A DNA stretch of 64,000 nt, from positions 186,001-250,000 of the forward strand of contig NZ_JAKCFA010000008.1 in NCBI RefSeq assembly GCF_024198215.1, in the 5' to 3' direction. The DNA is from Myxococcus qinghaiensis. Lineage in GTDB: Bacteria; Myxococcota; Myxococcia; Myxococcales; Myxococcaceae. Under the pieces are notes generated by a model, which saw only the letters and a list, made by a program, of their open reading frames with translations, made no database searches and was not told the origin of the DNA. The position numbers and the translations under genes are program-made. This document shows, in pieces, positions 28,685 to 37,807 of the stretch. Within the stretch, counting starts at the first letter, position 1; every line of letters begins with the position of its first letter.

Positions 28685-29254
28685 TCAGGGGTGGGCGCTC
28701 ACCGCGTCCGCCTCCAGCTTCGCGGCCGAGGCCGGCTCGATTCGCTGGAGCAGCAGCAGCTCCAGCTCCAAGTCCCGCGCGTAGTTCTGCTGCGTGGGCA
28801 GCATGCCGCTGGTGGTGGCGTCCAGGCGGGCCTGGGCCTGCTCCTCCTGGGCGCGCTGGGAGCCGCCGGTGGCGATTCGCTGGTCCACGTTGCCCACGCC
28901 AATGGACTGGGACACCCGGTTGCCCCGCATCACCCGGAGGATGGCGCCGCCGTTGGCGAGCGTGAGGCCCTCCACCAGGAAGCGCGAGGACGAGGTGGGC
29001 CCCAGCGTGCCGCCGCCGGAGTCGCGCCACTCCGTCTCCAGCACGAAGCGACCCTGCATCTCCTTCCAGGAGTAGCCCTGCTCCTTGAGCAGCGCCTTCA
29101 CCTCCGGCCAGAGGTCCGGCAGCGGCCGGGCGTAGACGTGGTCCGCCGCCTTGTCGCGCAGGTAGTTCTGCCGGAGCGAACTGGAACAACCGGCGAGCGT
29201 CAGCAATGCGGCGACGGCGAGACACACGCCCGAGGCGCGGAAGAAGCGGCCCAT
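28685..29254 (-). CDS. Lipoprotein, BamC-like
   Basis: This 189-residue protein starts at ATG 29254 with a lipoprotein signal (VAALLTLAGCSSS; the lipobox Cys follows LAG). The mature part contains LWPEVKALLKEQGYSW, FVLETEWRD and a Ser/Arg-rich loop, reminiscent of the BamC/NlpB helix-grip fold. The C-terminal 40 residues are helical and charged. A role in the outer-membrane assembly machinery is possible but only suggested by this faint likeness. It is convergent with the ketosynthase gene. Confidence 0.65.
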   Translation of the reverse strand: MGRFFRASGVCLAVAALLTLAGCSSSLRQNYLRDKAADHVYARPLPDLWPEVKALLKEQGYSWKEMQGRFVLETEWRDSGGGTLGPTSSSRFLVEGLTLANGGAILRVMRGNRVSQSIGVGNVDQRIATGGSQRAQEEQAQARLDATTSGMLPTQQNYARDLELELLLLQRIEPASAAKLEADAVSAHP

Positions 29255-29332
29255 GAACAACCCCCAGGAGGTAGCGGTGGCGACAGCGGGCAGCATACCG
29301 CTCCCCGCCCCCGCCGCGCGCTCCCGCCCCCG

Positions 29333-30445
29333 TCAGCCCTTGGGGCTGGCCACCAGGTCGAAGTCGGGGATGTGTTCACGCATGAACTCGCGCATCCGCT
29401 GGATGAGCGCCGCCTCGATTTGCCGCGCGCGCTCCCGGCTGACGCCGTACTTGTCGCCGATGTCCTGGAGCGTCAGCGGCTCGTCGGAGGTGAGGCGGTT
29501 CTCGAAGATGAAGCGCTCCTTGCCCTCCAGCGTCCGGGAGAACTCGGAGAGCTTCTCTCGGAAGAGGGCCTTGAGCTGCTCGGCGCCCAGCCGCTCGTCG
29601 GCGGGGATGGCCCCCGAGGGCAGGTAGCGGTCCGCGCGGGTGCCTCGCGAGCCCTCGTCGTCCCCGCCCAGCGGCGCGTCGATTGACAGCTCGTCATGGC
29701 CGAGCCGCTGGTCCATCTCCACCACGTCCTGCTCGGTGACGTTGAGCCGCTCCGCCAAGAGCTTGGGGCTGGCCTCGAAGCCCTGGGCCACGAGCTTGTC
29801 CTGCTCCTGGCGCAGCTTGAAGAAGAGCTTCCGCTGGGCTTCCGTCGTCCCCAGCTTCACCATCTTCCAGTTGTCCATGATGTAGCGAAGGATGTACGCC
29901 CGAATCCACCAGGCCGCGTAGCTGGAGAGCTTCACGCCCCGCTCCGGGTCGTACTTCTTCACCGCCTGCATCAACCCGATGTTCCCCTCCTGGACCAGGT
30001 CCAGCAGGGAAAGTGGGTTGCGGTGGTACTCGTGGGCCAGCTTCACCACCAGCCGCAGGTTGGAGGCCACCAGCCGGTAGGCGGTGCGCACATCGCCCGT
30101 GTCGCGGTAGTGGCGCGACAGCTCCAGCTCCTCCTCGCGCGTCAGCAGGGGGTGGCGCTGCACCTCCGTCATGTAGGCCTGGAGGGGGTCCCGGTTGGAG
30201 AGCGCTGATTCGCTCGACTTGGCGAGGGCCCGGGTGGGCACGGGCCTGACCACCTCCACCTCGGGCTCCGCGTCCACCAGCTCGGCCAACTCCGGCTCCA
30301 AGGAATCCGGGTCTGGCGCTGTCTGAGCGCTGGGGTCCTCCACCTCCGCCTCGACGACCTCCGCCTGGGCGGGCGCGCTGCCCGCCGCCCGCTTCGCACG
30401 GGGCCGGGAAGTCGTTCCTTTGGTTCTTTTCCCTCCACTCGCCAT
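29333..30445 (-). CDS. rpoH: RpoH-type sigma factor with long N-terminal extension
   Basis: This is a 370-residue sigma-70-family factor. Residues 1-90 are a low-complexity extension rich in K/R, then A, E and P. Region 1.2/2 follows (DPLQAYMTEVQRHPLLTREE, LVVKLAHEYHRNPLSLLDLVQEGNIGLM, WWIRAYILRYI), then the RpoH box QRKLFFKLRQ that is diagnostic for heat-shock sigma factors, and region 4 with a helix-turn-helix (LQDIGDKYGVSRERARQIE). Related myxobacterial factors (SigB, SigC) act in development and stress, and typical RpoH is about 290 residues. ATG at 30445 is chosen over an upstream frame extension. It is divergent from the helicase gene. Confidence 0.85.
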   Translation of the reverse strand: MASGGKRTKGTTSRPRAKRAAGSAPAQAEVVEAEVEDPSAQTAPDPDSLEPELAELVDAEPEVEVVRPVPTRALAKSSESALSNRDPLQAYMTEVQRHPLLTREEELELSRHYRDTGDVRTAYRLVASNLRLVVKLAHEYHRNPLSLLDLVQEGNIGLMQAVKKYDPERGVKLSSYAAWWIRAYILRYIMDNWKMVKLGTTEAQRKLFFKLRQEQDKLVAQGFEASPKLLAERLNVTEQDVVEMDQRLGHDELSIDAPLGGDDEGSRGTRADRYLPSGAIPADERLGAEQLKALFREKLSEFSRTLEGKERFIFENRLTSDEPLTLQDIGDKYGVSRERARQIEAALIQRMREFMREHIPDFDLVASPKG

Positions 30446-30513
30446 GGGCGCTCCATACCCCAAAGTGCCGCGATTGTTGCCAGAGGGTAATGCAGGAGCT
30501 ATGCCCCTGCTTG

Positions 30514-32958
30514 ATGAGCGACATCCAAGAGCCCACCGAGCCGGGCACCCCGGCCACCGACGAAGCACCGACGCGTCCCTCCGAATACATCGCGGACGTC
30601 AGCTTCGACGAAATGAACCTGTCCGAGCCCCTCCGCCGCGCGTTGGCGGAGCGCGGCTACACCCACCCCACCCCTGTCCAGGCCCGGGCGTTCCGGCCGG
30701 TGATGGAGGGCAAGGACCTGATTGTCCGCAGCAAGACTGGCACCGGCAAGACGGCCGCGTTCGGCCTGCCGTTGTTGGAGAAGATTCCCGCGGACGAGAA
30801 GCGCGTGCGCGCCCTCATCCTCTGCCCCACACGCGAGTTGGCGATGCAGGTGGCGGACGAGCTGCGGTCCCTGGGCAAGCACAAGGGCGTGAAGGTGGCG
30901 GCCATCTACGGCGGCGCCTCCATGAAGCAGCAGGAGGACGCCTTCGAGGAGGGCACGCCCATCATCGTCGGCACGCCCGGCCGCGTCTTCGACCACATCA
31001 ACCGGGGCAACCTGAAGCTGGACGGGTGCGACCACGCGGTGCTGGACGAAGCCGACGAGATGCTCAACCAGGGCTTCTACGAGGAAGTCACCCGCATCCT
31101 CGACCGTCTTCCGAAGGCGCGCCAGGTGCTGCTCTTCAGCGCCACCGTCCCCACGGACATCCAGAACCTCATCGCCCGGTACACGACGAACGCGGAGACG
31201 CTGCTGTTGTCCGGCGACGTCTTCACGGTGGAGCACATCCACCACGTCCGCTACGACGTGTCGGACGCCTTCCCCAAGCCGCGCAACCTCATCTACATCC
31301 TGGAGAAGGAGGAGCCGCCCAACGCCATCATCTTCTGCAATACGCGGGATGACACGTCGCTGGTGACGGCGGTGCTCAACCGCAACGGCTTCGACGCGGA
31401 GCTGCTCAACGGGGACCTGCCGCAGAAGGAGCGCGAGCGGGTGATGGGCAAGGTGAAGCGCGGCGAGGTGGCCTTCATGGTCGCCACGGATATCGCGGCG
31501 CGCGGCATCGACATCTCCGGCCTCGAGTACGTCATCAACTACTCGCTGCCCGAGGACCCGGCCGTGTACCTGCACCGCGTCGGCCGCACCGGCCGCATCG
31601 GCAACAAGGGCACCGCCATCAACCTCTTCTCCGGGCGCGAGCTGGCGACGTACACCGTGCTGGAGAAGAAGTACGGCATCAAGTTCGAGCGGCAGGAGAT
31701 GCCCGCGCCCGAGGAGGCGATGCGCCTCTGGACGGAGCGCCACGTGCGCGAAATCCAGGAGGCCTCCGGCTCCTCCATCTTCGAGGGCTTCCTGCCCCTG
31801 GCCGCGCAGCTGAAGAACAAGCCGAACGCGGACGACCTGGTCGCCTTCCTGCTCAAGTACTTCTTCAGCCGCATGCGCATGGAGAAGGCCCAGCAGGCCC
31901 AGGAGACCGAGGGCCGCGAGCCCGTTCCCGCGCGCAAGACCGAGAGCCGGAGCGAGGGACGTGGACGCGGCGGGCGCGACGACAAGCGCGAGCGTGGCGG
32001 TGAGCGTCGCGAGCGGGGTGAGGACCGGCGTGAGCGGGCCGAGAAGCCCATCGCCCGGCCGGAGCACCCGGACCGCGAGCGACGTCCGCGTCGTGACGAG
32101 CCCCGTCGGGAGCGAGACGCGGGCGCCAGCCGAGGCGCCGCGGCGCTGGAGGCGGGCCCTGGCGAGGTGAAGCTGTGGGTCAACCTGGGCACTGCGGACG
32201 GCCTGGGGCCGGGCAGCATCGCCACGGCCCTGGAGGACGCCGGCGCGCCGCTGGGGAAGATGGTGCGCGCGGAGCTGCGCCCCACCTTCGCGTACGTCTT
32301 CGTCGCGGAGGATGACTCCCCGGGGTTCGAGGCGCTCAACGGCAAGCAGCACGGCGCCAAGACGCTGCGCGTGGAGAAGAGCAAGCCGCGCACCGAGCGT
32401 GAGCCCGGCACCCGCCCGCCCCCGTCTCCTGACGCGGGCCCCGGCGAGGTGAAGCTGTGGACCAACCTGGGCAGCGATGACGGCATGGACGAGGCGAAGC
32501 TGCCCGCCGCGCTGGAGGCCGCCGGTGCTCCCGCCGGTAAGGTGCTCAAGGCGCTCCTGCGTCCCACCTACGGCTACGCCTACGTGGCCGAGGCGGATGC
32601 TCCGGCCTTCGAGGCGCTCAACGGCAAGCTGCACGGCGACAAGCCGCTGAAGCTGGAGCGGCACCGTCCGCGCGGCTCGCGCGAGGAGCGGCGTCCCCGC
32701 ATGGAGTCGCTGCCGGACCTGCCGGGCCAGGTGCGCCTGTGGGTGGGCCTGGGCAAGCAGGACGGTCTGGATGAGGCGGGCGTCACCGCCGCGCTCGAGG
32801 CCGCTGGGGCTCCCGCTGGCAAGGTGGTGCGGATGGACCTGCGCCCGACCTACGCGTACGTCTTCGTCGCCGACGAGGACGCCGCCGGGTTCGAGACCAC
32901 GCACGGCAAGCAGCACGGTGAGCGCACGCTGAAGGTCGAGCGCGCTCGCAAGAAGTAG
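30514..32958 (+). CDS. DEAD-box RNA helicase with three C-terminal RNA-binding repeats
   Basis: This is an 814-residue protein; an ATG at 30490 would add 8 residues. It has the full helicase core: Q motif (Thr-Pro-Val-Gln), SKTGTGKT, PTREL, TPGR, DEAD, SAT, and HRVGRTGR after ATDIAARGID. A basic, Arg/Gly/Glu-rich linker follows (about residues 475-545). Then come three tandem DbpA/RsmA-like domains, each about 75 residues (32155-32390, 32440-32665, 32715-32945), with the shared patterns GEVKLW, NLG or GLG plus DG, EAAGAPAGKV and TYAYVFVA. It probably remodels structured RNA during ribosome assembly or stress. Three copies are unusual, as most homologs carry one. Confidence 0.9.
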   Translation: MSDIQEPTEPGTPATDEAPTRPSEYIADVSFDEMNLSEPLRRALAERGYTHPTPVQARAFRPVMEGKDLIVRSKTGTGKTAAFGLPLLEKIPADEKRVRALILCPTRELAMQVADELRSLGKHKGVKVAAIYGGASMKQQEDAFEEGTPIIVGTPGRVFDHINRGNLKLDGCDHAVLDEADEMLNQGFYEEVTRILDRLPKARQVLLFSATVPTDIQNLIARYTTNAETLLLSGDVFTVEHIHHVRYDVSDAFPKPRNLIYILEKEEPPNAIIFCNTRDDTSLVTAVLNRNGFDAELLNGDLPQKERERVMGKVKRGEVAFMVATDIAARGIDISGLEYVINYSLPEDPAVYLHRVGRTGRIGNKGTAINLFSGRELATYTVLEKKYGIKFERQEMPAPEEAMRLWTERHVREIQEASGSSIFEGFLPLAAQLKNKPNADDLVAFLLKYFFSRMRMEKAQQAQETEGREPVPARKTESRSEGRGRGGRDDKRERGGERRERGEDRRERAEKPIARPEHPDRERRPRRDEPRRERDAGASRGAAALEAGPGEVKLWVNLGTADGLGPGSIATALEDAGAPLGKMVRAELRPTFAYVFVAEDDSPGFEALNGKQHGAKTLRVEKSKPRTEREPGTRPPPSPDAGPGEVKLWTNLGSDDGMDEAKLPAALEAAGAPAGKVLKALLRPTYGYAYVAEADAPAFEALNGKLHGDKPLKLERHRPRGSREERRPRMESLPDLPGQVRLWVGLGKQDGLDEAGVTAALEAAGAPAGKVVRMDLRPTYAYVFVADEDAAGFETTHGKQHGERTLKVERARKK

Positions 32959-32971
32959 GTCAGGGGGTCCT

Positions 32972-32997
32972 CCCCGGGAGGCACATGCATCCCGGGG
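32972..32997 (+). terminator. Terminator hairpin after the helicase gene
   Basis: CCCCGGGA and TCCCGGGG form a perfect 8-base-pair stem with a 10-base loop, 14 bases after the helicase stop. It separates two convergent genes and may serve both. Confidence 0.55.
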
Positions 32998-33023
32998 CCG
33001 CCGCGACGGCGCACTGACTCAGG

Positions 33024-33521
33024 TCAGGCGCCCGACTTCTCCGCGGCCTTCCTGCGCCGGGCCCGGTGGTAGTGGGCGGTGCACAGGCCTCGAGCCAGCA
33101 CCGGTCGCTCGCACGTGGCCTCGCCGCAGCGCGGGGGCTCCGGTCTCTGGGGTCTCGCCGCGAGGGGTCCCGCGCTGAACATCATCTCCGCCACTTCCAG
33201 CATCCGGTCCACGTCCTGGCGTGACAGCCGGCGGTTGCGGACGAAGCCCTCCAGCCGGTGGGCGCCCGCGTCGTCCACGTCATCCAGGCGGAGCAGCTCC
33301 CACAAGGGCAGCTCCAGTGCGACGGCCACCTGGAGGAGCGTCTCGTAGCTGGGGCCGCGCTCGCCTCGCTCCAGCAGGGACGCGAAGGACACGGAGATGC
33401 CACACCGGGCGGCGAAGTCCTCCTGGGTGAGGCCCCGGCGTTCTCGAAGCGCGCGAATCCGACGGGCCAGGCCCTGCAGGTGTCCGTTCACCGTGGAAGC
33501 ATCCGCAGGGCCGGGAGACAT
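33024..33521 (-). CDS. XRE-type HTH protein with zinc-binding C-terminal motif
   Basis: This is a 165-residue protein. Residues about 18-78 are a helix-turn-helix of the XRE/Cro type (RIRALRERRGLTQEDFAARC, ISVSFASLLERGERGPSYET). A helical linker follows, then a short cysteine/histidine motif CGEATCERPVLARGLCTAHY (about residues 133-152), with C-x4-C-x8-C-x3-H spacing. This last motif is common at the ends of phage HNH nucleases and other phage proteins, but here no nuclease core is present. It probably represses nearby genes. It is divergent from glutamate dehydrogenase, which makes that gene a possible target. Confidence 0.78.
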   Translation of the reverse strand: MSPGPADASTVNGHLQGLARRIRALRERRGLTQEDFAARCGISVSFASLLERGERGPSYETLLQVAVALELPLWELLRLDDVDDAGAHRLEGFVRNRRLSRQDVDRMLEVAEMMFSAGPLAARPQRPEPPRCGEATCERPVLARGLCTAHYHRARRRKAAEKSGA

Positions 33522-33617
33522 GGCAGTTTCCTATGGTAGCGCACCCCTTCTGTTAAGGTCTTTCGCGCGGGGCGGGACCTCTTGGACCCACCGCAGCCAC
33601 CAGGAGCACTGCGAAAC

Positions 33618-34847
33618 ATGAGCGCCGTCGAGGGTACCAACTACTTCTTCCGCAAGGCCGCGCGGATCATGGACGTGGGCACCCCCATCGAAACGCTGCT
33701 CGCCACGCCGCTGCGCGAGGTGAAGGTCCAGGTCTCCATCGAGATGGACTCCGGCGAGATTCGCACCTTCCTCGGGTACCGGATTCAGCACGACAACAGC
33801 CGGGGCCCCATGAAGGGCGGCCTGCGCTACCACCCGGGCCTGGACCAGGACGAGGCCGCGTCACTCGCCTCGCTGATGACGTGGAAGACCGCCGTGGTGA
33901 ACGTCCCCTACGGCGGCGCCAAGGGCGGCATCGCCTGCGACCCGTCCCAGCTCAGCATCAAGGAGCTGGAGCGGCTGACGCGTAAGTTCGTCGACCAGAT
34001 TCAGGACGTCATCGGCCCCACACGTGACATCCCCGCGCCCGACATCAACACCAATCCCCAGGTGATGGCGTGGATCATGGACCAGTACTCGCGCTACCAC
34101 GGCCACTCGCCCGCCGTCGTCACGGGCAAGCCGCTGGAGCTGTACGGCTCCAAGGGCCGCGAGGCGGCCACCGGTCGGGGCCTCCTGTACGTGTGCCGTG
34201 AAATCCTCCGGGACTTGGGCCTGCCGGTGAAGGGCACCCGCTTCGCGATTCAGGGCTTCGGCAACGTGGGCAGCCACACCGCGCAGCTCCTGTGGGAGGA
34301 CGGTGGCGTGGTGGTGGCCGTGTCGGACGTGCTGGGCGGCGTGCGCAACCCGCAGGGCCTGGACGTCCCCTCCCTCTTCGAGCACGTCAAGCGCACCGGC
34401 ACCGTGACGGGCTTCGGCGGCGGCACGGCGTGCACCAACGAGGACGTGCTCGCGGCCGACTGCGAGGTGCTCATCCCCGCGGCGCTCGGCCACGTGCTCA
34501 CCCGGGACAACGCGAACGCGGTGCGCGCGCGCCTCATCATCGAAGGCGCCAACGGCCCCACCCAGCCGGAGGCGGACGAAATCTTCGAGAAGCGCGGCAT
34601 CTTCGTGGTGCCGGACGTGCTCGCCAGCTCCGGTGGCGTCACGGTGAGCTACTTCGAGTGGGTGCAGAACCTCCAGCACCTGTCCTGGGAAGAGGACCGC
34701 GTCAACGCGGAGCTGGAGAAGACGATGAAGGAGGCCTACGAGCGCGTGGCGCAGATTGCCCGCTCGCGGAAGGTCTCCATGCGGACGGCCGCCTACATCC
34801 TGGCCATTGGCCGGGTGGGCAAGGCCACCGTGCTGCGCGGCATCTGA
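33618..34847 (+). CDS. gdhA: Glutamate dehydrogenase
   Basis: This is a 409-residue protein in the length range of hexameric bacterial enzymes. It has the substrate-binding GPMKGGLRYHP, the catalytic lysine motif VPYGGAKGGI, the Rossmann motif FGNVGSHTA, and the active-site SSGGVTVSYFEW. It interconverts glutamate and 2-oxoglutarate plus ammonia; cofactor preference cannot be read safely. ATG at 33618 has an AGGAGC site upstream and is preferred over an in-frame ATG at 33582. It precedes the threonine ammonia-lyase gene by 128 bases. Confidence 0.95.
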   Translation: MSAVEGTNYFFRKAARIMDVGTPIETLLATPLREVKVQVSIEMDSGEIRTFLGYRIQHDNSRGPMKGGLRYHPGLDQDEAASLASLMTWKTAVVNVPYGGAKGGIACDPSQLSIKELERLTRKFVDQIQDVIGPTRDIPAPDINTNPQVMAWIMDQYSRYHGHSPAVVTGKPLELYGSKGREAATGRGLLYVCREILRDLGLPVKGTRFAIQGFGNVGSHTAQLLWEDGGVVVAVSDVLGGVRNPQGLDVPSLFEHVKRTGTVTGFGGGTACTNEDVLAADCEVLIPAALGHVLTRDNANAVRARLIIEGANGPTQPEADEIFEKRGIFVVPDVLASSGGVTVSYFEWVQNLQHLSWEEDRVNAELEKTMKEAYERVAQIARSRKVSMRTAAYILAIGRVGKATVLRGI

Positions 34848-34859
34848 CGCGCTCGGGCG

Positions 34860-34884
34860 TGCCCGTCCGGGCCGCGGCCGGGCA
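34860..34884. terminator. GC hairpin after gdhA
   Basis: TGCCCG and CGGGCA flank a self-complementary GC-rich core (GGCCGCGGCC) starting 13 bases after the gdhA stop. It could terminate gdhA transcription or just slow it. There is no T-run. Confidence 0.35.
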
Positions 34885-34975
34885 AGCCTGCCGCATCGCG
34901 GCAACCCGGGATGGCGGACACCCAGGCGCCGACTGTCCCTTCCGCCCGGGGCGCGCTTCCGCTACACGCGCGCCC

Positions 34976-36193
34976 ATGGTCACCCTCCAGGACATCCTCG
35001 CCGCGCGGGAGCGTCTGCGCGACGCCATCCGCCCCACGCCCTGCCCCGCCTCGGACTACTTCACCGAGCGGACGGAGTGCGCGGCGGTGTACTTCAAGCT
35101 GGAGAACCTCCAGCGCACGGGCGCCTTCAAGGAGCGCGGCGCGCTCAACAAGCTCTTGACGCTGACGGAGGAGGAGCGAAAGCGCGGGGTCATCGCCGCG
35201 TCCGCCGGCAACCACGCGCAGGGCGTCGCGTACCACGCGCGTCGGCTGGGGGTGAAGGCGACCATCGTGATGCCGGAGCGCACGCCGCTCATCAAGGTGT
35301 CGCGCACGCGGGATGACTACGGCGCGCGCGTGGTGCTCAAGGGCGCCAACTACGACGAGGCCTACGCGGAGGCGCTGCGAATCCAGCAGGACGAGGGGCT
35401 CGTCTTCGTGCACCCGTTCAACGACCCGCATGTCATCGCGGGCCAGGGGACGCTGGGGCTGGAGCTGTTGGAGCAGTGGCCGGACGTGGAGGTGGTGCTG
35501 GTGCCCATCGGCGGAGGCGGGCTCATCTCCGGCGTGGCGTGCGCGTTGAAGGAGAGCAAGCCGGGCATCATGGTGGTGGGCGTGCAGACGTCCACCATCG
35601 ACAGCATGAAGGCGTCCATTGAAGCGGGGAAGCTGGTGGAGCTGCCCGCGGCGGGGACCACCATCGCGGATGGCATCGCCGTGAAGAAGGTGGGGGAGCT
35701 CACCTTCCCCATGGTGCGCAAGTACGTGGACGCGGTGGTGTCGGTGGACGAGGAGGAGATCGCCGCCGCCATCCTCACGCTGTTGGAGCAGGAGAAGAGC
35801 GTGGTGGAGGGCGCGGGCGCGGTGGGCGTGGCGGCGGTGCTCAACGGCCACGTCCCGCAGGCGAAGGGCAAGCGCACCGCCATCATCCTGAGCGGCGGCA
35901 ACATCGACATGAACGTCATCAGCCGCATCATCGAGCGCGGCCTGGTGAAGGCGGGCCGCCTGGTCCAGCTCGAAGTGCGGCTGCCGGACCGGCCTGGGAT
36001 GCTCGCGCGGCTGACGTCGCGCATCGCCGACCTGAGGGCCAACGTGGTGGACCTCCACCACGAGCGCGCCTTCTCCAAGGCGGGCCTGGGCGAGGCCATG
36101 GTGGAGGTGACGCTGGAGACGACGGGCCCTGCCCACATCCGCGAGCTGGAGAAAGCCCTGGAGGAGCTTGGCTGGCAGGTGGCCCGCAAGTAG
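34976..36193 (+). CDS. ilvA: Threonine ammonia-lyase (threonine deaminase)
   Basis: This is a 405-residue PLP enzyme. The PLP lysine lies in GAFKERGALNK (about residue 49); the phosphate-binding loop is IGGGGLISG, and SAGNHAQG holds the substrate loop. A C-terminal ACT-like domain (LEVRLPDRPGMLARLTSRI, about residues 325-400) suggests allosteric control. The length and single ACT domain match the catabolic/TdcB-ACT group rather than the 500-residue biosynthetic IlvA with two ACT units. It makes 2-oxobutyrate and ammonia from threonine. Confidence 0.93.
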   Translation: MVTLQDILAARERLRDAIRPTPCPASDYFTERTECAAVYFKLENLQRTGAFKERGALNKLLTLTEEERKRGVIAASAGNHAQGVAYHARRLGVKATIVMPERTPLIKVSRTRDDYGARVVLKGANYDEAYAEALRIQQDEGLVFVHPFNDPHVIAGQGTLGLELLEQWPDVEVVLVPIGGGGLISGVACALKESKPGIMVVGVQTSTIDSMKASIEAGKLVELPAAGTTIADGIAVKKVGELTFPMVRKYVDAVVSVDEEEIAAAILTLLEQEKSVVEGAGAVGVAAVLNGHVPQAKGKRTAIILSGGNIDMNVISRIIERGLVKAGRLVQLEVRLPDRPGMLARLTSRIADLRANVVDLHHERAFSKAGLGEAMVEVTLETTGPAHIRELEKALEELGWQVARK

Positions 36194-36239
36194 CGGGGGT
36201 CTTGCGCGCAAGCGGAGGGGCTCGGCCATACTGGGGGGC

Positions 36240-37688
36240 ATGCGTTCCCTGTTCGTCGCGCTTCTGCTCGCCGCCTCGCCACAAACGCCCGCCCAGAAGG
36301 CGAAAGAGCTCTCCGGCCAGAAGTCCTGGGAGGAGCTGTACCTGGCCTTCGCTTCCGGCGACGCGAAGGCCGTTCCGGAGGAGCAGCGGGCCACGGTGTC
36401 CGGCGCGCTGGTGAAGGGCTGCCAGGCGCTGATGAAGGACGACACGGTGATGGCGTACTCCATGGGTGAGCGCGCCGTCCTGTTCGAGGAGTCCGCGCCG
36501 GCCCTGCGCTGCCTGGCGAGCGCCGCGCGACTGACGGAGCAGCGCGCGGCGGCCGAGTCCGCCCTGGTGAAGGGCGTGACGCGCTTCCCGAAGGACGGCA
36601 GCTTCCCGCTGGAGCTCGGCAAGCTGTTGCTGGAGGAGCAGGACTTCGTGGGGGCGCAGGCGGCGCTGGAGAAGGTCCCCCCCCGCGTGAAGGAGTCAGC
36701 CGAGGCGAAGAAGCTGCTCCAGCAGACCCGCCAGCAGACCCTGCAGGAAGACGCGGCCCGCTCCGAGGCCGCCCGCATCGAGAAGAGCCTGGGAGGAGGC
36801 CCCCGGCGGCGCGGTCAGGCGGTGCTCCCCGCCAACAGCTCGAGTGGAGAAGAAGCTTCCGTGGTGTCCCTGCGGGGTGATTTACAGCCGGGCATGAGCA
36901 TCCGGACACCGGCCGTCGGCTTCGAGTCCGGGCTGGACAGGTTCGGGCGGCGCACTCGCGCCAACAACCGGTTCGTCGTCAGCTACTTCGCCAACGGGCG
37001 CGACTTCGCCCAGCGGACCGACTACGAGGGCAAGGTCGTCGAGATTCTCGACGAGGCCTACCACTTCACCCGGAACTTTCTCGGAGTGGCGCGGGAGACC
37101 CCCGTCTCGGTCGTGCTCTACACGGCACCGGAGTTCCGCGCGGAATACGGCGTGATGGCCTCGGAATCGGCGGCGGGCATCTACTTCTCCGATGCCATCC
37201 GCATCAACAACGCCGTCGAGCTGACGAAGCAGACCCGGGCGACGCTCGTCCACGAGTACGTCCACGCCACCGTCGCGGACCTCTGCGGAGGAGGCAATCG
37301 GGACGCCGAGCTGAAACTCCCGTTCTGGCTGAACGAAGGCCTGGCCGAACACATGGAGGAGCGCTACCTCGGCGTGGAAGGGCCCACCCAGGACATGCGG
37401 AGCCACATGAAGGTCGCCTCGGGCCCGAAGAAGATCTCCCTCCGGGACATGATCGACAGGGCACCCATGAGCATGTGGAACCCCTCGCTCGCCTACTCCA
37501 TCTCCGCCGTGGCCGTCCGGGAGATGCTGCGCCAGGAAGGCACCCACCGTCTGGTCACTCTCATCCGGGAAGTGTGTTCGGCCCCCCCGACCCAGAAGGA
37601 TCCCTTCACGGAGGCATTGAGGACCCACTACGGGAAAACCATGGAGGACCTCGACGCCGAGGTCGAGAGCGCTTTCAAGAAGAGGTAG
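36240..37688 (+). CDS. Secreted gluzincin metallopeptidase with TPR-like N-terminal half
   Basis: This is a 482-residue protein from ATG 36240, with a short signal-like N terminus (SLFVALLLAASPQTPAQ). Residues 20-190 are helical repeats. The C-terminal 220 residues are a peptidase-MA-like domain: VHEYVHATVADL has the HExxH zinc motif (here HEYVH), and the third ligand is in LNEGLAEHMEERY. This fold resembles DUF1570-type peptidases. It probably cleaves proteins in the periplasm or outside the cell; substrates are unknown. It ends in a basic tail, AFKKR. Confidence 0.82.
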   Translation: MRSLFVALLLAASPQTPAQKAKELSGQKSWEELYLAFASGDAKAVPEEQRATVSGALVKGCQALMKDDTVMAYSMGERAVLFEESAPALRCLASAARLTEQRAAAESALVKGVTRFPKDGSFPLELGKLLLEEQDFVGAQAALEKVPPRVKESAEAKKLLQQTRQQTLQEDAARSEAARIEKSLGGGPRRRGQAVLPANSSSGEEASVVSLRGDLQPGMSIRTPAVGFESGLDRFGRRTRANNRFVVSYFANGRDFAQRTDYEGKVVEILDEAYHFTRNFLGVARETPVSVVLYTAPEFRAEYGVMASESAAGIYFSDAIRINNAVELTKQTRATLVHEYVHATVADLCGGGNRDAELKLPFWLNEGLAEHMEERYLGVEGPTQDMRSHMKVASGPKKISLRDMIDRAPMSMWNPSLAYSISAVAVREMLRQEGTHRLVTLIREVCSAPPTQKDPFTEALRTHYGKTMEDLDAEVESAFKKR

Positions 37689-37807
37689 CTGCCGGGCAAG
37701 CGCGGTCCATTTGGTTTACCCCTCCCCGGGAGTCTCCTACACTCGGAGCCCCCCCATTTGCGCTGCGACGGTAACCGGGCAGTCCGCCGTCCGCAGCAAG
37801 GTGACGG

